A program made the position numbers and the translations under genes. A stretch of 27,324 nt of DNA from assembly GCA_904393855.1 (NCBI GenBank), contig CAJFNE010000003.1, positions 1 through 27,324 on the forward strand, read 5' to 3'. Shown here one piece after another: positions 14,971 to 21,185 of this stretch. Origin of the DNA: an uncultured Oscillibacter sp. Lineage in GTDB: Bacteria; Bacillota; Clostridia; Oscillospirales; Oscillospiraceae. The notes beneath the pieces were generated by a model, which saw only the letters and a program-made list of their open reading frames with translations, was not told where the DNA came from and searched no databases. Positions within the stretch are counted from its first letter, which is position 1; every line of letters starts with the position of its first letter.

Positions 14971-15303
14971 TCACAGGCCGGTGCGGTAGAGGGGAATGGC
15001 GCAGATCACCGGCTCCTCGTAGGGGTGGACGGCCTTGACGGCGGCGATCACCGCGTCCACCCGCTCCGTGGGGCAGGTGACCTCCACCTTCAGCTCCGGC
15101 TCGGAGCTGATCTCCCCGATGGTGCCCGCATAGGGCTGGGTCCCCGGCAGGGGCCGCCAGCAGCCGGTGACGGGGCCGTAGGAGAGGCAGCTGTCATAGC
15201 GGCCGATGTGTCCGGCGTCCGCCTGCCGCAGGGCCTCCTGCAGCTGGGGCAGGTGGGTCTCCGGAATAAAGATCTCCAGCTTGCAGTAGGGGAAGTCCGT
15301 CAT
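14971..15303 (-). CDS. NIF3 C-terminal-domain-like (YqfO/CutA-fold) protein
   Basis: This 110-aa protein corresponds to the stand-alone PII/CutA-like domain that is inserted in NIF3/YqfO proteins. Matching motifs are KLEIFIPETHLPQLQEAL, AGHIGRYDSCLSY, TGCWRPLPGTQPYAG and AVHPYEEPV, where H-P-Y-E-E-P is the most conserved part. The full NIF3 metal-binding halves are absent, which is normal for this short family. The ATG at 15303 overlaps the previous stop as ATGA and has GGGAGGGA upstream. Biochemical role is not established; the fold often forms trimers that bind small ligands or metals. Confidence 0.75.
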   Translation of the reverse strand: MTDFPYCKLEIFIPETHLPQLQEALRQADAGHIGRYDSCLSYGPVTGCWRPLPGTQPYAGTIGEISSEPELKVEVTCPTERVDAVIAAVKAVHPYEEPVICAIPLYRTGL

Positions 15304-15539
15304 GCGTTCCCTCCCATTCCGTCCAGCAGGTCCCGGATCTCGTCCGTCAGGTCCTCCAGCGCCTCGTGCTGGTCGGCCCAGACCTCGTACTCCGGGGCCC
15401 CCATGTCCTCCGGCTCCTGCTCGTCCAGCTGGGCGATCCGCTCCCGGAGGGACTCCAAATATGTCAGCAGGGCTGTCCGGTCCATCCCGGACGGGTCCGG
15501 CATGTCCTCCGGGGAGGGGAAGGGAATCCAATCGGCCAT
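15300..15539 (-). CDS. Small acidic helical protein of unknown function
   Basis: This 79-aa protein is Asp/Glu-rich, with PFPSPEDMPDPSGMD at the start and two amphipathic helices (RTALLTYLESLRERIAQLDEQ and DQHEALEDLTDEIRDLLDG). No metal or catalytic motif is seen. AGGAGGTGCCGCA precedes its ATG and a promoter lies 43 bases upstream. It overlaps the NIF3-C-like gene by four bases (ATGA), so it heads the operon with the methyltransferase and hydrolase. The helices suggest a small partner protein. I do not recognise a named family. Confidence 0.65.
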   Translation of the reverse strand: MADWIPFPSPEDMPDPSGMDRTALLTYLESLRERIAQLDEQEPEDMGAPEYEVWADQHEALEDLTDEIRDLLDGMGGNA

Positions 15540-15581
15540 TGCGGCACCTCCTGTTCTAGGGCTGTTTTCCTCGCAGTCACG

Positions 15582-15610
15582 ATCATAGCATACTTTCCCG
15601 CTCCGCACAA
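15582..15610 (-). promoter_or_regulatory. Promoter of the four-gene minus-strand operon
   Basis: On the minus strand, TTGTGC (15605-15610) and TATGAT (15582-15587) are 17 bases apart, just upstream of the ATG at 15539. The -35 box is imperfect. Confidence 0.6.
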
Positions 15611-15630
15611 CCGCTGCGGGGACGCCGCAG

Positions 15631-17331
15631 TCACAGCCGCAGGGACCGCCAGCGGTTGAAGCAGGCGAAGAGCTCCTGCCGGCGGGGCCGGGCCAGGAAA
15701 GGGACGCCGGGGGTGCCCTCGCAGAGGGATTCCAGCCCCTGCCGGCCCAGGAGGCTTTCCAGCGCGTCCACGATCTGCACCAGGGTGCGCCGCCCATCCA
15801 GCAGACGCCGCTGGGCGCAGACCATGCACCAGCCCAGGGCGGCGGACTGCTCGGCGTCCGCCAGCTGCTCCACGTACCGGAGGTCAATGGTCTCCCGACC
15901 CACGGACACCCCGTCCCGACCCAGGGATTTCAGCTTGACCCGGTCGCCCCGCAGCTCCGGGGAGGGGCGGGGGCAGCGGTGAAACGCCGGCGCGGGGGCC
16001 GGGGGCAGGTCCCCGCCCCCGGCGGGAAAGGCCTGGGCCTCCCGCTTCGCCAGGTCGGTGATATCCCTGGGCACATAGCGGTCCATCTGGATCACGCAGT
16101 CCGCCGCGTGGAAATAGGCCCCGGAGCCGCCCGCCACCAGGATGGTGGAGACGCCGTGATGCCGGTACAGCTCCCCCACCCGGTCCAGGAAAGGGGTAAT
16201 GGGCTCCATGTCCCGGTGGATCACCCGCTGCATCAGCTCGTCCCGGATCATGAAATTGGTGGCGCTGGTGTCCTCGTCCATCAGCAGCAGGGAGGCCCCC
16301 GCCTCCATGGCCTCCACCACGCCCGCCGCCTGGGAGGTGCTGCCGCTGGCGTCCTCGGTGGTGAAGTGGACGGTGTCCTTGCCGTTGGGCAGGTTATTGA
16401 TAAACAGGGAAATGTCCGTGTCCCGGATGCTCCTGCCGTCCTCCGCCCGGACCTTTACGGCGGTATCGTCGGTGATGACATACTCCCGGCCATCCCCGGC
16501 AATGTGGTTGTACACCCCCAGCTCCAGGGCCTTCAGCAGGGTGGACTTGCCGTGATAGCCGCCCCCCACGATGAGGGTGATCCCCCGCCGGATGCCCATG
16601 CCGGTGACGGCGCCCCGGTGGGGCAGCTCCAGCGTGACGGCCAGCTCCGGCGGGGACTGGAACGGCACGGCCCCCCGCATGGGCAGAGGGGAGACGCCGT
16701 TCTCCCGGGGCAGGATGCTGCCGTCGGCCACAAAGGCGCACAGGCCTAGCTGGGGCAGCAGGTCCCGGATGGCCTGCTGGTCCTCCGCCAGGTCCGCCGC
16801 GGCCTGGAGGCGTCTGCCGTCCAGATTGCGGCAGAACAGGGACGACTCCACGCACCGGGGCAGCAGGTCAAAGAGGATTTTCTCCAGCTCCCGGGCGTTG
16901 ATGGTGCGGCCATTGGCGGGGAACCCCACCTCCAGCCGCAGGGTGACGCCGCCGGTCTCGGGGTCCAGGGCGCAGGCAGTCCGCTCCAGCACCTCCTGGC
17001 CGCAGCGGCTGGTGGAGACAAGACCACTGTGGCCCGAGCCTTTTGCCTGATGGGATGCTCTCGCGGCCAGCTCTCCAAACCGGCGGGTCAGCGCGTCCTG
17101 GAGGGCGATCCGCTGGCAGGGCAGACGGTAGAGCCGCTCCGGGAATCCCGCCTGCCTGCCGTCCACATGGACGCTCAGCCGGGAGGGGGCGGCGAAGGGG
17201 TCCCCCTGCACGTGGTCGATGGAGAGCACATAGCCGGGGAACTGGTAGGCCCCCCGGGTGTCCTTGTAGGCTGGATAGCCCCGCCGGTCGATCCGGTCCA
17301 GAATCTGTTTCAAATCGCTTGATGTCTGCAT
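15631..17331 (-). CDS. ABC-class ATPase (PF09818-type)
   Basis: This 566-aa protein matches the family of predicted ATPases of the ABC class. Visible parts are an N-terminal domain with IDRRGYPAYKDTRGAYQFPG (14-33), a Walker A loop VGGGYHGKSTLL (255-266), and the DGREYVITDDTAVKVRAEDGRS segment. A signature-like SGSTSQAAGVVEAMEAGA (329-346) directly precedes Walker B LLLMDEDTSATNFM (348-361), and SGAYFHAADCVIQMD acts as the switch region. There are no membrane segments. The family is soluble and uncharacterised; a nucleic-acid-linked role is often assumed but not shown. Its own promoter lies upstream at 17436-17464. Confidence 0.85.
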   Translation of the reverse strand: MQTSSDLKQILDRIDRRGYPAYKDTRGAYQFPGYVLSIDHVQGDPFAAPSRLSVHVDGRQAGFPERLYRLPCQRIALQDALTRRFGELAARASHQAKGSGHSGLVSTSRCGQEVLERTACALDPETGGVTLRLEVGFPANGRTINARELEKILFDLLPRCVESSLFCRNLDGRRLQAAADLAEDQQAIRDLLPQLGLCAFVADGSILPRENGVSPLPMRGAVPFQSPPELAVTLELPHRGAVTGMGIRRGITLIVGGGYHGKSTLLKALELGVYNHIAGDGREYVITDDTAVKVRAEDGRSIRDTDISLFINNLPNGKDTVHFTTEDASGSTSQAAGVVEAMEAGASLLLMDEDTSATNFMIRDELMQRVIHRDMEPITPFLDRVGELYRHHGVSTILVAGGSGAYFHAADCVIQMDRYVPRDITDLAKREAQAFPAGGGDLPPAPAPAFHRCPRPSPELRGDRVKLKSLGRDGVSVGRETIDLRYVEQLADAEQSAALGWCMVCAQRRLLDGRRTLVQIVDALESLLGRQGLESLCEGTPGVPFLARPRRQELFACFNRWRSLRL

Positions 17332-17435
17332 GGTGACGGCCCTCTCCTGGTTCGTTCAGATTGCCGGGGGTCCGCTCCCGGCCTTTTGCCACAAGTCCAT
17401 GGCATCTCTCCCCCGCAGGGGAGAGGGACAGCACC

Positions 17436-17464
17436 ATTCTACCACCCGGACCGCCGCCGTTCAA
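17436..17464 (-). promoter_or_regulatory. Promoter of the ABC-class ATPase gene
   Basis: On the minus strand, TTGAAC (17459-17464) and TAGAAT (17436-17441) are 17 bases apart. The transcript would carry a leader of about 100 bases that contains an inverted repeat (TCTCCCC / GGGGAGA, about 17406-17424). Confidence 0.6.
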
Positions 17465-17526
17465 TCCGTTTCTGCCTCCGTGGGGACCATCCAGGGATGT
17501 CCGTGGGGAATTCCGCGGGATTCCAG

Positions 17527-17555
17527 TTGCCGGGAGCGGCGGAGCGTGGTATACT
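17527..17555 (+). promoter_or_regulatory. Promoter of the Lar-like gene
   Basis: TTGCCG (17527-17532) and TATACT (17550-17555) are separated by 17 bases, about 30 bases before the start codon. The ATPase and Lar-like promoters are divergent. Confidence 0.6.
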
Positions 17556-17589
17556 GTTCCTACTCATTATAATAAAAGGAGATATGCGT

Positions 17590-17814
17590 GTGGAACTCTA
17601 TCAGGACATCGATCTGCAGGACTGCCCCCTGTGCCACGGCCCGGGCATGCTGGAGGAGGACCACGGCTGGTGCGTGTATGTGGCCTGCCTGGACTGCGGC
17701 TGCCGCACGGCGGAGCTGTCCTTCTCCACGCCGGAGGAGCGGCTGGCCGCGGCCAAGCAGGCGGCCAGATTCTGGAACATGGGCAAGGTCATCCACACCG
17801 GCGTGGGGGACTGA
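17590..17814 (+). CDS. Lar-like zinc-ribbon protein
   Basis: This 74-aa protein has two CxxC pairs, Cys12-x2-Cys15 followed by H-G and Cys33-x2-Cys36-G. Then comes a Thr-rich strand, an Ala-rich helix (STPEERLAAAKQAARFWN) and W-N close to the end. This is the pattern of the restriction-alleviation (Lar) zinc-ribbon family often found in prophages. Two starts are possible: ATG at 17584 is only 3 bases from GGAG, whereas GTG at 17590 has the normal 8-base spacing and is preferred. Lar proteins modulate type I restriction, but many family members are unstudied. No restriction genes are in the window. Confidence 0.6.
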   Translation: MELYQDIDLQDCPLCHGPGMLEEDHGWCVYVACLDCGCRTAELSFSTPEERLAAAKQAARFWNMGKVIHTGVGD

Positions 17815-17895
17815 GGCATCGGCGGACCGCGCTCCCGGGATGCCGGGGGAGCGGTCACCATACGCCCCTGCCGTGGGGGCATGGGACCGGAAAAC

Positions 17896-17931
17896 GAAGA
17901 GGGACTCCCACCGAAGTGGGAGTCCCTCTTC
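17896..17931 (-). terminator. Intrinsic terminator of the hsp20 gene
   Basis: A perfect 16-bp stem (GAAGAGGGACTCCCAC and its complement) with a 4-base loop lies 11 bases past the hsp20 stop. On the minus strand it is followed by GTTTTCC. It may also stop the plus-strand Lar-like transcript. Confidence 0.85.
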
Positions 17932-17941
17932 TATCACGTTA

Positions 17942-18382
17942 TCACTGGATGGCGATGGTGTTGTCCTTGGGCAGTTCCGGCTTCCCCTGCTTGGGCAGGG
18001 AGATCCGCAGGACGCCGCCCTCGTACTTGGCGGACACCTGATCGGGCTCCACGTCGCCCACGTAGAAGCTCCGGCTCAGCGCGCCGGCATACCGCTCCTG
18101 GCGGATGTACCGGCCCTTCTGGTCCTCCTGGTCCTTGTCCAGGCCCTTGGAGGCGCTGATGGTCAGGTAGCCATCCCGCAGCTCCAGGTGGATCTCGTCC
18201 TTCTGGAAGCCGGGCAGGTCCACATCCACCTCATAGGTGTTCTCCGTCTCCCGGACGTCGGTCTTCATCATGTTTCTGGCGTGCTTGCCATACAGCGGAT
18301 TCCGGCCGCTCCAGGCGGGGAACATATCAAAATCGTGAAAGAAATCATCGAACAAATTCTCACCAAACATGCTGGGCAGCAT
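17942..18382 (-). CDS. Small heat shock protein Hsp20
   Basis: This 146-aa ATP-independent chaperone holds unfolding proteins. The N-terminal arm is short and Phe/Met-rich (FGENLFDDFFHDFDMF). The alpha-crystallin domain runs from about residue 40 to 140. Its family motifs are NTYEVDVDLPGFQKDEI, YLTISASK, RQERYAGALSRSFYVGD and the terminal G-V-L-R-I-S-L-P. The C-terminal tail has K-D-N-T-I-A-I-Q, with the I-x-I motif that docks on neighbouring subunits. It is monocistronic: own promoter, CIRCE operator and terminator. Confidence 0.93.
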   Translation of the reverse strand: MLPSMFGENLFDDFFHDFDMFPAWSGRNPLYGKHARNMMKTDVRETENTYEVDVDLPGFQKDEIHLELRDGYLTISASKGLDKDQEDQKGRYIRQERYAGALSRSFYVGDVEPDQVSAKYEGGVLRISLPKQGKPELPKDNTIAIQ

Positions 18383-18460
18383 AAGTCATTCCTCCATTCC
18401 TTGCGCTGATCTCTTGCCCTGCGGGAGGAGCTGTTTCGGTTCCTCTCTTGGAACGACTCT

Positions 18461-18489
18461 GTTATAGCACCTGGTTTTAGCACTGTCAA
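18461..18489 (-). promoter_or_regulatory. Sigma-A promoter of hsp20
   Basis: On the minus strand, TTGACA (18484-18489) and TATAAC (18461-18466) are 17 bases apart. The -35 box lies inside the CIRCE element. Confidence 0.88.
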
Positions 18490-18503
18490 GCAGTGAGTGC
18501 TAA
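18477..18503. promoter_or_regulatory. CIRCE operator (HrcA binding site)
   Basis: TTAGCACTG-N9-GAGTGCTAA matches the CIRCE consensus (TTAGCACTC-N9-GAGTGCTAA) except for one base. It overlaps the hsp20 -35 box, so HrcA binding should block RNA polymerase until heat shock. Confidence 0.93.
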
Positions 18504-18597
18504 AGTTCACAAAAGACCTATAAACTGTTCACAAAATATGCGATTTTTCCGGAGTATCAGGCCACAGGGAAGCCAAAAGTGCGGAGCATAAATATTC

Positions 18598-18626
18598 TTG
18601 ACTGAGATTCAGTGAACCACTATAAT
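18598..18626 (+). promoter_or_regulatory. Glycosylase promoter with AGTGAACCA operator in the spacer
   Basis: TTGACT (18598-18603), 17-base spacer, TATAAT (18621-18626). The spacer differs by one base from that of the promoter at 20724-20752, and both contain CAGTGAACCAC. Two GTTCAC half-sites (18505 and 18527, 22 bases apart) lie further upstream. Confidence 0.85.
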
Positions 18627-18698
18627 ACATAGTTGTGGGCCGTCCCTGAACCCGGACTGTCTCTAAAATTCATATTTTACTTATAAAGGAGTACATCC

Positions 18699-19538
18699 AT
18701 GCTGGTCCAGATTTCAGACCTGTTTGACTTGCAAAAGATTGCCGACAGCGGCCAGTGCTTTCGCAGCGCCGCGTTGCCGGACGGTACCTACCGCTTCATC
18801 ACCGGAGACCAGACGCTGTACATCCGGCGGGTGTCAGACGAGACCTATGAGGTCTCCTGTGACCGGGACAGCTGGGAGCGGATCTGGACGCTCTATTTTG
18901 ACCTGGGCAGGAATTACCGGGAGGTCAGCCGGGCCATCCCGGCGGAGGATGCTTTCCTGCGCCGGGCGGCCGAAGCCGGCGCGGGGATCCGCATCCTGCG
19001 GCAGGACCCCTGGGAGACGCTGGTTACCTTCATCATCTCCCAGCGAAAGAGCATCCCGGCCATCCGGGCCGTGGTGGAGCTGCTGAGCCGGCGGTACGGC
19101 ACGCCCGTGCAGACGTCCCGGGAGACGCTTTTCACATTCCCCACGGCCCATCAGCTGCAGGGTGTCTCCCTGGAGGACTATCGGGACTGCAAGGCCGGCT
19201 ACCGGGCGCCCTATCTCCTGGACGCGGTCCGGCAGGTGGTGTCGGGCGACCTGGACCTGCGGGAGATTGCCTCCTTTCCGGACGGCGAGCTGCTCTCCGT
19301 CCTGGAGGGGGTCCGGGGCGTTGGAGGGAAGGTGGCCAGCTGCGTGGCGCTCTTCGCTTACGGCCGCACCGCCTGCGCCCCTGTGGACACCTGGATCCGG
19401 AAAGTGATCCGGCAGGAGTACCACGGCAAGAATCCCTTTGACCGCTACGGCGATGCGGCGGGGATCATGCAGCAGTACTTTTTCTATTACGCCCAGGGCC
19501 ACCGGGCGGAGATGGATGCGGGGCGGGGGAAGCCCTGA
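18699..19538 (+). CDS. OGG1-like 8-oxoguanine DNA glycosylase/AP lyase
   Basis: This 279-aa base-excision repair enzyme is predicted to remove 8-oxoguanine from DNA. The N-terminal OGG domain includes the GQCFR loop (18-22) and LPDGTYRF. The HhH-GPD domain starts near 105 with WETLVTFIISQRKSI (the OGG F-I-I-S-Q-N-like motif, with Arg for Asn). The helix-hairpin-helix is LEGVRGVGGKVASCVALFA with catalytic Lys211, and CAPVDTWIRK carries catalytic Asp230. Both catalytic residues are present. AAAGGAG precedes the ATG. Its promoter carries the AGTGAACCA element that the RHH genes 2 kb away also carry, pointing to shared control. Confidence 0.85.
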   Translation: MLVQISDLFDLQKIADSGQCFRSAALPDGTYRFITGDQTLYIRRVSDETYEVSCDRDSWERIWTLYFDLGRNYREVSRAIPAEDAFLRRAAEAGAGIRILRQDPWETLVTFIISQRKSIPAIRAVVELLSRRYGTPVQTSRETLFTFPTAHQLQGVSLEDYRDCKAGYRAPYLLDAVRQVVSGDLDLREIASFPDGELLSVLEGVRGVGGKVASCVALFAYGRTACAPVDTWIRKVIRQEYHGKNPFDRYGDAAGIMQQYFFYYAQGHRAEMDAGRGKP

Positions 19539-19539
19539 C

Positions 19540-19560
19540 GCCGCTGGGGCGGCCTTTGTA
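19540..19560 (+). terminator. Weak hairpin after the glycosylase gene
   Basis: GCCGC-TGGG-GCGGC followed by CTTTGT lies directly after the stop. The stem is only 5 bp and the T-run is poor, so termination may be partial. Confidence 0.35.
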
Positions 19561-19577
19561 TCCTGTATGCAGTATGG

Positions 19578-20051
19578 TTAATGGGAACCCTGCGCCCCTC
19601 CGTCCCAGGATTCCAGGAGACCCCGGTAGAAGCTGCGGCCATTCTCCAGATCCCTCTCGTTTGGGTGGCCCTTGGCGATGCCTCCCACCAGCTTGAAAGG
19701 GCCGAAAGTGTCGTAGCCCTGGCAGCCAAACTCCCCCAGCACCGGACAGCCTTTCTCCCGGGCGAGTTCCGCCAGGGCCTGGGTGCCGGCGCCCGCGGAC
19801 CCGCCATAGGTGCAGACGAAGAACACCGGCTTCTCCCGGGGCAGATACTGCCGGGCAAAGCGCAGGACGCTCTCGTGGAATTTTCCAAAGTAGATGCCGG
19901 AGGCAAAGCCGATGCAGTCGTAGTCCTCCAGGTGCACGGCCTGACGGGCGGTGACGTCGATGAGATCGGTGGTTCCCTCCTGGGCCATGGCTTTCAGCAC
20001 CTGCAGGGTATTGCCGTGGTGCCGGGAGTAGTAGCAGATCGCGGTTTTCAC
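19578..20051 (-). CDS. Flavodoxin-like protein
   Basis: This 157-aa protein has a flavodoxin fold pattern. The N-terminal beta strand KTAICYYSRHHGNT carries the FMN-phosphate loop (S-x-x-x-G-N-T), and DLIDVTARQAVHLEDYDCIGFASGIYFGKFHESV gives the next strands. PVFFVCTYGGSAGAGTQALAELA corresponds to the Y-G-G isoalloxazine-side loop, and GCPVLGEFGCQGYDTFGPF is the last core part. The GTG start at 20051 is used because AAAGGAGAACCGCT precedes it; the ATG at 20198 would add 49 Arg-rich residues unlike any flavodoxin. The role is probably electron transfer; the partner is unknown. Confidence 0.8.
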   Translation of the reverse strand: MKTAICYYSRHHGNTLQVLKAMAQEGTTDLIDVTARQAVHLEDYDCIGFASGIYFGKFHESVLRFARQYLPREKPVFFVCTYGGSAGAGTQALAELAREKGCPVLGEFGCQGYDTFGPFKLVGGIAKGHPNERDLENGRSFYRGLLESWDGGAQGSH

Positions 20052-20111
20052 AGCGGTTCTCCTTTCGTGATGTTTTTCCCTCCTGTGCCGGACAATGACA
20101 CGGGAGGGGCT

Positions 20112-20135
20112 GCCGCCCCTCGGGCGGCTTTTTTT
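20112..20135 (+). terminator. Plus-strand intrinsic terminator inside the flavodoxin leader
   Basis: A 7-bp GC stem (GCCGCCC / GGGCGGC, loop CTC) is followed by seven T. It is preceded by an imperfect stem (CCCTCCTGTG / CACGGGAGGG, about 20071-20108). No plus-strand gene ends nearby; the nearest is the glycosylase, 570 bases back across the opposite-strand flavodoxin. Confidence 0.7.
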
Positions 20136-20325
20136 GCTGCGCACAGATGCGCGCTCTGTGGCAGAGGCAGGGGATGAGGCGCGGGTTTCAGGGGGCACCG
20201 CCCGCCGGAGGCGGCCCGTGCTGCGTGCTTCATGATCTCACACAGCTGATGAAACGGCAAGGGGATTTTGCACAGACCCGCCGATTTCAACGGTGCTCCG
20301 CGCGTTCCTCCCGGAAATTCCGCTC

Positions 20326-20367
20326 AAAAGGGAAGCGGCCGCCATGTTGGCGGCTGCTTCCCTTTTT
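20326..20367. terminator. Bidirectional terminator downstream of the RHH gene
   Basis: A long stem (AAAAGGGAAGC plus CCGCC, with GGCGG and GCTTCCCTTTT) has T-runs on both strands, T6 on plus and T4 on minus. It lies about 90 bases past the minus-strand RHH stop, so it probably ends that transcript. Confidence 0.8.
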
Positions 20368-20454
20368 TGGCACGGCATGCGGAATCAGGGTCGTTTCAGC
20401 AAAGCGCTTTATGATAGACAGGGGCTGTATGGGTGATCGCGGAACCCAGCATGT

Positions 20455-20652
20455 TCAGGAGTCGGGGGAGCTGTCGTCTGGAGTGCTCTCCCGCGCTTCC
20501 TGCTCTTTTTTTAAGGACTCCAGTCCCATTCGGATCAGCTCTACCGTCGCCTCGGAACGTGTCTGAAACCTGCGCTCAAAACGGAAATCCTCAATTTGCT
20601 GAAACAGATCGTTGTCCACGGATACCGTATAACGCGGTCTGTCGGTCGCCAT
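20455..20652 (-). CDS. Ribbon-helix-helix DNA-binding protein (CopG-like)
   Basis: This 65-aa protein has the RHH layout: a beta strand RYTVSVDNDLFQQ (residues 6-18) that would pair in the dimer and lie in the DNA groove, helix 1 QQIEDFRFERR, and helix 2 RSEATVELIRMGLESLKKE. A short acidic tail (STPDDSSPDS) follows. Such proteins repress their own promoters. Its minus-strand promoter (20674-20702) contains AGTGAACCA in the spacer, the same element found in the divergent RHH promoter and in the distant glycosylase promoter. It is the leading candidate to be the shared regulator, though its target is inferred. Confidence 0.82.
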   Translation of the reverse strand: MATDRPRYTVSVDNDLFQQIEDFRFERRFQTRSEATVELIRMGLESLKKEQEARESTPDDSSPDS

Positions 20653-20673
20653 CTTCTCATCACCTCATATCTT

Positions 20674-20702
20674 ATTATACACAAGTGAACCATCGGTGTA
20701 AA
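20674..20702 (-). promoter_or_regulatory. Promoter of the 65-aa RHH gene
   Basis: On the minus strand, TTTACA (20697-20702) and TATAAT (20674-20679) are 17 bases apart; AGTGAACCA (20684-20692, plus strand) sits between them. Confidence 0.82.
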
Positions 20703-20779
20703 GAGTCAGTGAATGGAAATCTCTTGACAGAGATGCAGTGAACCACTATAATATGACATAATGGTTCACTAATTCACTG
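20684..20779. promoter_or_regulatory. Operator cluster AGTGAACCA between divergent RHH genes
   Basis: Exact AGTGAACCA copies lie at 20684-20692 and 20737-20745, with an inverted copy TGGTTCACT at 20762-20770. Partial copies are CAGTGAA (20707-20713) and TTCACTG (20773-20779). The copies at 20737 and 20762 form an inverted pair that brackets the -10 box of the plus-strand promoter. This is the expected form of autoregulation by small RHH dimers. Confidence 0.78.
20724..20752 (+). promoter_or_regulatory. Promoter of the 54-aa RHH gene
   Basis: TTGACA (20724-20729), 17-base spacer with CAGTGAACCAC, TATAAT (20747-20752). The -35, spacing and -10 are near consensus. The promoter is a close match of the glycosylase promoter at 18598-18626. 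Confidence 0.88.
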
Positions 20780-20807
20780 CACCGATACGAGGAAAGGAGC
20801 TGAACGA

Positions 20808-20972
20808 ATGGAGAGCAAGAAGAAGCGCTTTACCATTTCTGTGCCGCAGGACGTGGCGGATGAGATTGCCGCGGCCAGAGCGGCCGGCTATGTGGGAACC
20901 AGCCAGGAGGAGGCCCTCCGCAGGCTGATTACCCGTGGAATCCGCGTGTGGAAACAGCAGTCTGGAGATTAA
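20808..20972 (+). CDS. Short ribbon-helix-helix protein, 54 aa
   Basis: This very small gene encodes 54 residues: a basic start (ESKKKR), the strand KKRFTISVPQDVA, helix 1 ADEIAAARAAGY, and helix 2 TSQEEALRRLITRGIRVWKQQ, the RHH pattern. AAAGGAG lies 8-9 bases before the ATG at 20808. It has its own near-consensus promoter within the operator cluster and is transcribed away from the 65-aa RHH gene. The two proteins are not close copies of each other, so they may form separate dimers or compete for the same operators. Function beyond DNA binding is unknown. Confidence 0.72.
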   Translation: MESKKKRFTISVPQDVADEIAAARAAGYVGTSQEEALRRLITRGIRVWKQQSGD

Positions 20973-21185
20973 AATTTCCGTCTGAGACAGCGGAACCCAA
21001 GAGAAAAGAGTATGTTGAGATGGCAGATACATCCAAACGGTACATCCATGACAATCCACGAAACCGCCGCCCGACAGCCTCTGTTGAGGCGTGCCCTGCA
21101 GCGCGCGGCACGTGGGGGTTCTGCTGATATGTCATAGAAACGTAACCTGATGTGAGAATGGGGACCGCCAGGTCAAGAGGAGGCA

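Noticed and set aside
20052..20198. Upstream extension of the flavodoxin-like protein
   Set aside because: The added residues are Arg-rich and unlike a flavodoxin start; GTG at 20051 has a good ribosome site.
20147..20566. Plus-strand frame of 139 codons between the flavodoxin and RHH genes
   Set aside because: It runs through a bidirectional terminator, has no ribosome site and is antisense to the RHH gene.
20455..20972. RHH pair as a toxin-antitoxin module
   Set aside because: Both genes look like RHH DNA-binding proteins and neither has a RelE/ParE or other toxin-like partner next to it.
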